Shown in pieces: positions 56,130 to 64,000 of a DNA stretch of 64,000 nucleotides. The stretch spans positions 87,214,160-87,278,159 of the forward strand of contig NC_088202.1 of NCBI RefSeq assembly GCF_037126465.1. Reading direction: 5' to 3'. This DNA is from Ornithodoros turicata. Taxonomy: Eukaryota > Arthropoda > Arachnida > Ixodida > Argasidae. The notes beneath the pieces are model-generated. The model saw nothing but the letters and a program-made list of their open reading frames with translations, had not been told where the DNA came from and searched no databases. The translations under genes were made by a program, and so were the position numbers. Numbering within the stretch: the stretch's first letter is position 1; each line of letters opens with the position of its first letter.

Positions 56130-56287
56130 GGGTCCAGGTTGCTAACTCTCATGATTTTTCTCTCCCAACATAACAGTACTACTTGCATATATCACATTGA
56201 CGCGTGTCTCTATATCGAAAGCAAAAATGTTCCAACTCCGTGGTTGGTGCACACACACACATAGAATATTGGCGTCCCCGCTTGGTA

Positions 56288-59200
56288 CACCCGTGGGTAG
56301 TTTCATTTTAAATCGAACAACGTGTGAAAGTCGTATTTTTTAATTCGCCTAGAAAAAATATATGTTAGGTGACAGCTCAAACGACGCAAATCGCGCCACG
56401 TGCGACGCTCGTGCGTGGAGTAGTTTCCGCGTGGGAGAGAAGGAAAGTCTGAGGCTGCTTGAGCGCGCTTTCTTCTGGACCGACTTTGACTGGATCTAGC
56501 ACCGCTGATTTTCTGCCTAGGAACTGGAGTGTTTTTGTGATTGTAGGCTGCACCATAGACACTGTCGACAGCCATCCACAGAATTCTGAGGGCCACAGAT
56601 TTTCTGTTAAAAAATGCCAAACTTGGCGTAAACGTTCAAAAAGGCCAAACTTTGTTACCAATTTGCTTCATGACGGAACGTCTGAGGACATCGAGCTTAG
56701 TGCCATTCGATAGGACGTTGAAAGAACTTTCGTGCTGTATCAAGTTCACTTTTCTCAGTCCAGCGCTTTCTGTGTTATTAGCTTGAGAATCGCACATGGT
56801 AGGCGAAAATTGCCAATGTTGCATCTCAATTTTCTCAAAAATGCCATCTTCGATTTCCTTGTACCGCCTTGATTATTTTTGAAAAGGTGGCGTCATGTCT
56901 CTACTTTAGACTCCATGTGAGACAATCTTTTATTTTTACCTGAGAGACGCGCAGCCATTTTTTGGTCAGGCATGGTCCACGAGACTGCAACCTTGCGTGC
57001 CCCATCCACGAGCACGCGACCTTCAACCTCTCCTTTGCTACAGGTCTCCCGCTGACGGAGTACTCAATGACCGCACATCACGAGCTTATTGTAGTAACCC
57101 CAGAGCATTACTTTACGTTTACCCAATGGTCTCCCAGTTCCGCCAGGCTCATTCAAACCGTGGGAGAGTACATGAGTTGCCTGTGCGCCCTTGACGAGAA
57201 GCCCCAGTCGCGAACATACCGACAAAGTAGTGAGAAGAAACGAAGTGCTTCGTAAAGATCTTTATCCAGTGGTAACATCGTAGCTTTTGTTTCAGGTTGC
57301 CGCCAGTACCCCAGGCAGTGTGAAATTCACATCCTTTTTATTGGTAAAAGAACGTTGTGGAAGTTTCGAAAAACGTAAAATGTGCCCATTGCGAGACCCA
57401 TGCAGATGATGGCTGCCACCACTTGATTAGTATCATCCGAAAGCTTTACAGGACCTTTCACATGATATAAAGTGACTGGGTTCAAGCGCATTTTTCGTCC
57501 GCCTAGTATCGCAAAACCACGAGTGGTACGCGAAAATTTTGCATGTTCGGTCATTTCTAAAACGTCAGAATATTTTTCACGATTTATTTCACAGGGGCAG
57601 AATTATGCCTGTACTTTGCGCTGCTGGTAAGGTAGGTACCCTTTCTCTTTTTGATTGAGACGCTGGGCTACCTTTCCGTGGAGCGATTTTTCCACACAAA
57701 GGCGGTCCTCGTATGTTTACGAGCGCGGTTTGCTTCGTAGTCTTTGCATTGTAATTTATTGCCCAGATGTTGCATTCTGTACTTATTTTGCACTTATGGT
57801 ACGTATGTTTATTTTTTCCTTTGCAGGGCAATACTTTCGTGGGCGCCTTGAACTTGCTATTACACACTTTCATGGGAGTCGCACGCACGACGTGTGCGTA
57901 TGCACGTGCGGATATTCACTATTCTCCCGCACATGTGCTTGAGGCAATGCACATACGCACGCTATGAGGCTGTCGTGCGAGTTAATATTAGGAAGGCAGA
58001 ACTACGGCCACAGGGGACAGAAAGTTACAACACGTGAGAATACAAATTTGTGGCCGCCTGGTTGCAGCCGTCTCTGAGCTTGGGCGCAATCAGTGATAGT
58101 TCCGAAGCTGTGCATGCTTTAATTAGTTTTATGCCCCGTAGCGTTACTTCGGAACCCCGACGAGTACTATATACAAGGCCCGTAAGACCGATGACAGTAT
58201 GTTGCTGCTCTCAAGTATAACACGTTCGCCCTCCACGAGCTGTGTCAGTGCCACCGTGGGAATCAAAATTTCCGACAAGAACAACGCACAACTAAAATAC
58301 CTCGTTTTCGGTAGCCGTAGGTACCTTAAACCTTCGGTGTGGTCTTCAATAATTCTTCTGGCATCCATGCGCTTGAACCCAGTCACTTTATATCATGTGG
58401 AAGGTCACATCTAAACCTATCGGATAATGCTAATCCAATGGTTGCATCCATCACCTGGAGGGGTCTCGCAAGGGTAACATTTTACGTTTTTCGAAACTTC
58501 CACAACGTTTTTTTTACCATAGAAAAGGATGTGACTTTCACACTGCTTGGGGGACTGGTGGCAACCTGAAACAAAAGCTACGATGTTACCACTGGATAAA
58601 GACCTTTACGAAGCGCTTCGTTTCTTCTCACTACTTTGTCGGTATGTTCGAGTACTGGGGCTTCTCGTCAAGAGCGCACGGGCAACTCATGTACTCTCCC
58701 ACGGTCTGAATGAGCCTGACGGAACTGGGAGACCATTGGGTAAACGTAAAGTGATGCTCTGGGGACACTACAACAAGCTCACACAGTGTGGTCATTCATT
58801 TCTTCGTCAGCGGGAGACCTGTTGCAAAGAAGAGGGTGAAGGTGCGTGCTCGTAGGTGGGGCGCGCAGGGCCGCAGCCTCGTGGACCCTGCCTGACAAAA
58901 AAAAAATCGCTGCGCGTCTCTCGGGTAAAAATAAAAGATTGTCTCACTTGGCGTCTAAAGTAGAGGCATGACGCCACCTTTTCAAAAATAATCAAAGAAA
59001 TCGAAGATGGCATTTTTGAGAAAATTGAGATGCAACATTGGCAATTTTCGCCTACCATGTGCGATTCTCAAGCTAATAACACAGAAAGCACTGGACTGAG
59101 AAAAATGAACTTTACACAGCACGAAAGGTCTTCCAACGTCGTATCGAATGGCACTAGGCTCGATGTCCTCAGACGTTCCGTCATGAAGGAAATTGGTAAC

Positions 59201-59576
59201 AAAGTTTGGCCTTTTTGAACGTTTACGCCAAGTCTGGCATTTTTTAACAGAAAATTTGTGGCTCTCAGAATCTTGTGGGTGGCTGTCAACAGTGTCTATG
59301 GTGCAGCCTATAATCACAAAAAAACCTCCAGTTCCTGGGAATTTTATGCCGGTGCTATTTTAGCGGTGCTAGATGTCGTTAAAGTCGGTCCAGAAGGAAG
59401 TGCGCTCAAGCAGCCTCTGACTTTCCTCCTCTTCCTCGCGGAAACTACGCCACGCACGAGCGTCGCACGTGGTGCGATTTGCTTCGTTTGAGCTGCCCTC
59501 TAACATATATTTTTTCTGGGCGAATTAAAAAATACGACTTTCATCCGTTGTTCGATTTAAAATGAAACTACCCCCG
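56288..59576. mobile_element. 3.3-kb foldback element with 1.2-kb arms
   Basis: The arms 56288-57491 and 58367-59576 are inverted copies. Ends are caccCGTGGGTAGTTTC and complement cGGGGGTAGTTTC. TA (within GTAC) flanks both sides at 56286-56287 and 59577-59578. The spacer of 875 bp is unique. It starts only 99 bp after the target duplication of the palindromic Maverick-like element. No transposase core is seen. A THAP-like frame in the arms hints at a P, Kolobok or ISL2EU relationship (inference). Confidence 0.8.
58982..59317 (-). pseudogene. THAP-like frame in right arm of the foldback element
   Basis: Reads IIGCTIDTVDSHPQDSESHK, FSVKKCQTWRKRSKRPNFVT and, further on, RPFVLCKVHFSQSSAFCV. The order G-C...H-K-F...W-R-K...N-F...L-C-K-V-H-F-x4-A-F resembles a THAP zinc finger (C-x-C...C-x2-H-F). 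In the left arm (56540-56770) the same frame has a stop after SAIR and Tyr in place of the penultimate Cys. The spacing before the C-x2-H pair is longer than usual, so the call is tentative. Confidence 0.35.
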
Positions 59577-59585
59577 TACAATTGA

Positions 59586-60089
59586 GTGACATGGCTTGCC
59601 ATGAGTTACACAGCCCGATGCTGTACGGAAACACAGCCCTTTGCTATTGAGACTGAGCGAACTTCAGCTGCATTCTGGATGACCGTAGCAGTGAAACGAT
59701 TCAGAGGCAAATATTCCTCAAACGGCAACTTTCCGAACTGTTTTTCCTTGCCGGGTGAGGTTTCTAAGTATGTGGCACTACATGGCTTCCACAGGGTCTT
59801 ACTTAACAGTCACCCTGCAACCCTGCAATACGGTGAAATGCAAATCATCTGTCACCTAGCGTTACCGCGCACTTTCGTGTTACCGCGCACGGTACCAGGC
59901 AAGAGTATTGTTGGCAGGTCTGCAAGGCCTAATGACTATCTCGTATTATCTCACCTACTACGACATTGTCTAAAACCTGGGCCATTGTTCAGTAACGCTT
60001 TCCAGGTCAATGAAGTTCAGCATACTTTCCAGGTTGCGATGAACAATGAATCTATTGAAAGGTCACAGTATATGGCACCCCGGAAGTGA
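59586..60089 (+). other. 167-codon open frame, unrecognised
   Basis: An open frame from MTWLAMSYTARCC to QYMAPRK lying between the foldback element and the nAChR 140-bp exon, antisense to the receptor gene. It matches no family I know and shows no domain. Length alone is not convincing in this GC range. Confidence 0.2.
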
Positions 60090-60116
60090 TTATTCTTCGG
60101 AGCAGAACGAACTTAC

Positions 60117-60256
60117 CACTTCGATGAGCTGCGACAGCTTGAGCTTAATCCTGACAGTAAGAGCGTCGGTGTCGTTCACTACAGGACGGACGAGCTTGTT
60201 GTAGCGGGATATGAGGTCATCGTACAGCCGCTTGGCATCAGGGCTGCCACGCACGC
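60117..60256 (-). CDS. nAChR alpha-type subunit, 140-bp extracellular exon (exon 2 type)
   Basis: Seen: a 140-bp exon read on the minus strand. It follows a splice acceptor ending ttgctgtttcag and is followed by the donor gtaagttc. It starts in phase with two bases of a split codon and ends on a full codon. It encodes [20 protein letters not shown] followed by [20 protein letters not shown] and IEV, the start of the extracellular ligand-binding domain of a nicotinic acetylcholine receptor subunit just after the signal peptide. Known of the family: Cys-loop nAChRs form pentameric acetylcholine-gated cation channels in the plasma membrane, and the exon at this place is about 140 bp followed by a 45-bp exon. 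Both lengths are matched here. The sequence resembles arthropod alpha1/alpha2-type subunits more than beta1, but the subunit cannot be named from these exons. The signal-peptide exon should lie to the right. I did not find it before position 64000. Confidence 0.93.
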
Positions 60257-61124
60257 CTGAAACAGCAACAAAGTAGAAAGTGTTAGAAAGTGTTCCATTC
60301 AGAATGGTCTTACACTCGTGCCACACCAGCACGAAAAATGATATTATCCTCAAATGTCAGTCGGATCTCGAATGCCATTATTTAAATGCCATTAACAGCC
60401 AGGTAAATGTCACCGATTGTGAAGTAATATATATTGTGACACAACTTCTAAATAATGAAACGTAATTAGTTGGAAACACATTTAACGTTTAAAGATATAT
60501 TAATGTTATGTTGATTTTAGTGTGGACATTGATATGTTTTAATGCCAGGTGCTTTCAAAGCAGGTTGCGGACTCGCAAACTCATTGTGCGTTTAATTCGT
60601 GTAATTCATTTAATTCACTGTGCGCCTGTTCGTTTCGCCGGTAAAAATTTCTAACAACTCGAAAGTCTCTTTCGTGAAAATATACTTGTGTAGGCTAAAG
60701 AATGATCCTGTGTTCTGCGAAAGTAGTGTTATGCAAATAAAAGGTATTACTCTATACAAGAGAGGGAGCGAGAGTATGCATTATACAGGCGAATAAAGTG
60801 TTGCGAACCCATTAAGCCGGAAATGGCATTAACACTTACTGCATTTGTCGTGCAGTGTGGCACGGGGACTGTAAGGGCAACAAATTTAAGCTGCGATTTC
60901 GAGAAATGTCACCAGCATGCATGGTGCATGCATTTATTCATGAATATAAGTACATATATTATTGCTTGTCACCCGCGCATGACCATGCGTGCCTCCACCA
61001 CCACCACCACTAACAACTACATGAGTGACGATGCTCCTATAATAGGCACTTACGCTGTTATAATGGCTCCCATAGTATCACTTTCTAGTTTTTTTACTAA
61101 TTGCAGTTTACTACAGAGCAAATA
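60257..61124. other. No recognisable gene (upstream intron)
   Basis: AT-rich intronic sequence upstream of the 140-bp exon, with a CCACCACCAC run at 60996. The signal-peptide exon is not apparent. Confidence 0.45.
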
Positions 61125-61620
61125 AGTTGTCCTATAGGCCACGGCTCAATGTACCATACAGCGCACGTCTTGTCTTCAAACAGGGCAAGCGTGACTCTCC
61201 GAACTGCAGTAAGTGTGGTGTTCTAGAGGACGTAGAACATATCCTTCTCAGGTGTCGGAAATACGTTGTTACTGGAAGGGTTTTAGAGGCGAGCCTGTCT
61301 CGTATAGACTCCCGAGCCTTCGACATCGCGAAACTGTTAGGTCCTCAATCGTCCGACAAGACGCTGAGGGCAGTTGAAGATTTTCTACGTATACAACCAG
61401 GCTTATGGACATTCTAAGACTCGCTGAATGTCTGCTGTGCGTGAACGCAGCGATTCCGACATTTTACACTCACTTGGTTGAAGTTTTTGAACTACATGTT
61501 GAGCTCCATCACTTTAACTCGTCCATCTGTTTGCATTTTCAGTGCGTAGACGTCCTGGGGTAGCGAGTTCGACTTCGTCGTGACTCACATCACCCCTTTT
61601 TTTTTCTTCCCATCATCATC
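61125..61620 (+). pseudogene. I-clade LINE, 5'-truncated 3' end
   Basis: Same family as 21112-25961. Reads SYRPRLNVPYSARLVFKQGK, RDSPNCSKCGVLEDVEHILL and RCRKYV (intact C-x2-C...H-x4-C finger), then SRIDSRAFDIAKLLGPQSSD to the stop at 61415-61417. The 3' UTR matches 25716-25961 (agcgattccgacattttaca, ctggggtagcgagttcgact). This copy keeps the finger that is frameshifted in the longer copy. Confidence 0.85.
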
Positions 61621-62559
61621 AACATCGAATTGATTGAACTTGCTTGGCAAGTGCGAAGGCCACATAAACTTCACTTGGTCAGTAGATCAGTCAATTCCTA
61701 AAGAAGGGTTATGTATTCGTCCTGAATACTTCGATTGACATGGAGCCTAAACACTAAACACTCTAAGTTTGGTTGTTACTATCTAGCCAGCTTCTTTCTT
61801 TCTGCATAGCTCTTTAAAGCCAGTTCAGAATACCACGTGAGTGACGTGACCTCCACCATGATCGATCAATCACAGATGTGGTCGAGATTAACCAGTTCTG
61901 GAGTGCAATAATAAACAATGACTAATACGAATTTCCGCTTATGCAACTTGGGATTCCACTCTCATTTTCTTTATACTACTCGTGAATTACCGTTACACTA
62001 CTGAATTTTGAAGTTGCATTTCAACTTACGCTTATACATAATTACATTTAAAGCAACGAATTTAACTAGTCGCTTGCAAAGCAAACGTTTTCAAAAGGCT
62101 ATAGTTAGTTAGTTAGTAAATGAGTAAAATAAACCTAAGGCTGTATTCGCTCCACAATGCACTCTCAAAGCCAGAAATGTGACAGAGTGACACAATGAAC
62201 GCTGATCGTGGTACAGTATCTGTTCTGCATGAATACCCACAAATCAAATAGAAGTGAATTGCACTTACAGAGAGAAAATGAGCTATATTGTATGGAACGC
62301 TTTCTTTTCTGCTTTGGCTTGGGAGCCGGAACGGAGCATTCGCTGACTCAAAGGAACATGAAATGATGCATTCAACCGAACCACACGCACCCTCATTGAT
62401 GTGCAGCGTCAGCAGCTGTCTGCACTGCATTGCCGGCCTTGATCGTATATGGCATTTCTACTTGGCATGACATTGTACTCTGGCCAGGTAAAAATATGGA
62501 ATTAAATATTTCGAAATAACGAGGTCAGAAAACATAACTGGCACTCGGGAATGAAAGAG
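61621..62559. other. No recognisable gene
   Basis: AT-rich sequence with tagttagttagttag at 62104. Short frames only. Confidence 0.4.
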
Positions 62560-62830
62560 AGAGAGAGGGAGAGAGAAAAGAACAGAATGGCTACCCAACG
62601 CAGTATTTCCAAACATGATTTCCAAATAGATTTCTACTGGGAATGTGTGGAAGATACGAAGAACAAAACAACACCTGAGAACAAAATTTGGGATATCCAA
62701 CCCACGTGGGACCGCCTTCAGACTTGGAACATCACCTCGCAGGACAGACGCCCGTACTGTGATTGCGTAGAGTCCAGCCGCCACGTGCTCTTTAAATGTC
62801 GTATTTTAGTTTTTTTTTCCCTTTTTTTTT
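62560..62830 (+). pseudogene. LINE ORF2 C-terminal zinc-finger fragment
   Basis: Reads IQPTWDRLQTWNITSQDRRP then YCDCVESSRHVLFKCRIL, a C-x-C...H-x4-C finger as at the end of R1/I-type ORF2 proteins. Short and isolated. Confidence 0.45.
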
Positions 62831-63345
62831 GCAATTAGTTTGGCAGCATACGAACATCATCTGCCCAGTGCCCTTCCATCGTCGAAGTGCAGGCCCCGGC
62901 AGGTTGGTTGGACAGCATAAAGCGTAAATGAAGATAATTTACGATCTCTGCAGTGCAATTAGGCGTTTTCTGTTCTTTGTTTAGAGGGTTTCTGGCCTCA
63001 ACGGGCGAGAAGGGGGTTCAGACTTGCCCTGCCCTGGGCGCAAACTCACCGCGCGACGGCTGTGGCAGCAAGACCTATTCACACTACAAGGGGAGGGTTT
63101 CCGGCGTCGTTTGCGCGACCACCCTTCCATTAACATTCAGGGTGCGTGCGTTAGTATCGCTGGTGTGCCTCCATCAATGATATGGAATCCCATCATATGT
63201 ACATATAACCACATTCATGCAGTCATATGTACATAGTATCTTGGGCATTTTCTCGTCGCCATGAATTGTAAATAGTGTAATAGTGTACCTGGGTTGACAG
63301 ACGTTCAATAAATTTCCTCAAACAAACAATCTGAGAAAAGGTATG
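62831..63345. other. Unassigned, shares a block with 26920-26960
   Basis: gggcgcaaactcaccgcgcg (63037) resembles gggcgcaaactcgcctcgcg (26939). It ends in a ttcaataaatttcctc polyadenylation-like segment near 63305, possibly an LTR or gene-end remnant. Confidence 0.35.
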
Positions 63346-63623
63346 CACTCTTAAAAATGAGTTTCGCCGCATAGCATGCTCCTAGCCAATCATAATCTCG
63401 AATGATATTGATACGGGCAGCACAGCGTGGCGATGGCAATGATTTAATGAACAGAATGCGAATGCATGTGACATGAGTCGCGTGGCACGAGTCGTCGTTA
63501 TCGTCGTCACAATATCGTTATCTGCCCGGATTTGTGGGCGTACGATACGGTCAGATAACGATATCATTCGAGATAATGGTTGGCTAGGAGCGTGCTGTGC
63601 GGTGAAGTTCATTTTTAAGAGTG
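63346..63623. mobile_element. MITE family B copy 5
   Basis: Ends gcactcttaaaaatgagttt and complement gaagttcatttttaagagtg. The arms carry ctcgaatgatat / atatcattcgag. The inner GGCGTAC palindrome is half lost and replaced by about 70 bp of unrelated sequence (63415-63505). Confidence 0.75.
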
Positions 63624-64000
63624 TGGAGGTGATCGTCAATGGAGAAAATGTATTTCAATGTATGCGCATTTCAGAGAACATATCTGAAATCAGGAAGTGT
63701 GCTAGAATTAACATCGTTCATGTTGCACCAACCTTATGTTCTCGCTTCCACATTTCTGACAGAGAACGTTCAAGGGATGTTTAAACCAACGTTTAAACCA
63801 ACGCCTCATCATACACAGCTTCCTTGCGGAAGGCAGCACATTATGAGCATATTTAGGGTGGTCATCTTTTTGTACGCCACCCACAATCATCGCCAGACAG
63901 TTGTCGGACAAGATGAATGGGGCACGAAGCCATAAGGCACAAACTGTTGGAGAATCCCTGCGTCCGTCGGACGTCGTAAGGATTCTCTTTCAGCGGAAGG
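63624..64000. other. No recognisable feature
   Basis: Short frames and a tandem aaaccaacgttt/aaaccaacg pair near 63783-63803. Nothing assignable. Confidence 0.4.

Larger units (their letters stand above)
41777..56183. mobile_element. Palindromic Maverick/Polinton-like element, 14.4 kb with nested insertions
   Basis: Seen: TGCATA at 41771-41776 and 56184-56189 directly flanks a structure whose ends are inverted (left GGTAGTACAGTTATG, right complement AGTAGTACTGTTATG). The inverted similarity runs through arms 41777-44860 and 48701-56183. Known: 6-bp duplications, long inverted ends and a 5'-AG start are hallmarks of Maverick/Polinton elements. Not seen: PolB, integrase, ATPase or capsid genes. 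The unique centre is only about 530 bp once the Gypsy insertion is removed. I infer a non-autonomous, foldback-type derivative. Another superfamily with 6-bp duplications remains possible. Confidence 0.65.
48701..56183 (-). repeat. Right arm of the palindromic element (7.5 kb with insertions)
   Basis: Inverted copy of 41777-44860. It has been enlarged by a mariner (51028-51966), MITE C (52050-52202), a MITE B fragment, an ISL2EU-type element (53527-55127), a solo LTR (55574-56129) and a local duplication between about 50570 and 52950. Confidence 0.85.

Noticed and set aside
41777..56183. Integrated large DNA virus with inverted terminal repeats
   Set aside because: The 6-bp target duplication and lack of any recognisable viral core gene favour a transposon. 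No viral protein family could be identified.

Overview
The window is eukaryotic nuclear DNA, most likely from a tick (Acari: Ixodida). Two families of tRNA-derived SINE fit this: one resembles the tick Ruka-type SINE, and the other ends in an 'accccgggtggtggaaatt' type tail that I associate with tick genomes. The density of nested transposons also fits. The species cannot be fixed from the sequence. The only host coding sequence I can support is on the minus strand: three consecutive exons of a nicotinic acetylcholine receptor (nAChR) alpha-type subunit. They are 140, 45 and 110 bp, with consensus splice sites, and lie at 60117-60256, 17403-17447 and 17215-17324. Everything between the 140-bp and 45-bp exons is therefore one intron of about 42.7 kb. 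Everything left of 17215 is probably the next intron. The window is best read as the inside of one long neuronal receptor gene filled with mobile DNA. Region 1-17214 (downstream intron): inverted-repeat MITEs, a Ruka-like SINE, LINE and Gypsy fragments, a 1.39-kb non-autonomous DNA element with an 8-bp target duplication, and a long L1/Tx1-like LINE (9001-13291) split by a 769-bp foldback element and a 248-bp MITE. Region 17448-41770 (large intron, distal half): a second SINE, a LINE 3' end facing an almost complete I-clade LINE (21112-25960), remnants of mariner and PIF/Harbinger transposons, more MITEs, and a long CA microsatellite. Region 41777-56183: a 14.4-kb palindromic element with inverted arms of 3.1 kb and about 4.1 kb (insertions removed), a perfect 6-bp target duplication (TGCATA) and AG-like termini, as in Maverick/Polinton elements. 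Both arms carry the same unrecognised open reading frames. It has been invaded by an internally deleted Gypsy retrotransposon, an internally deleted mariner, an ISL2EU/THAP-type element, a solo LTR and small MITEs. Region 56288-59576: a second large foldback element with 1.2-kb arms and a THAP-like reading frame. Region 59577-64000: the 140-bp nAChR exon, LINE 3' fragments and one more MITE. The repeats do not form a joint pathway. What links them is location: two very long inverted repeats lie in an intron that must be transcribed with the receptor gene. Their RNA could fold into kilobase-scale hairpins, which is the main testable idea here.
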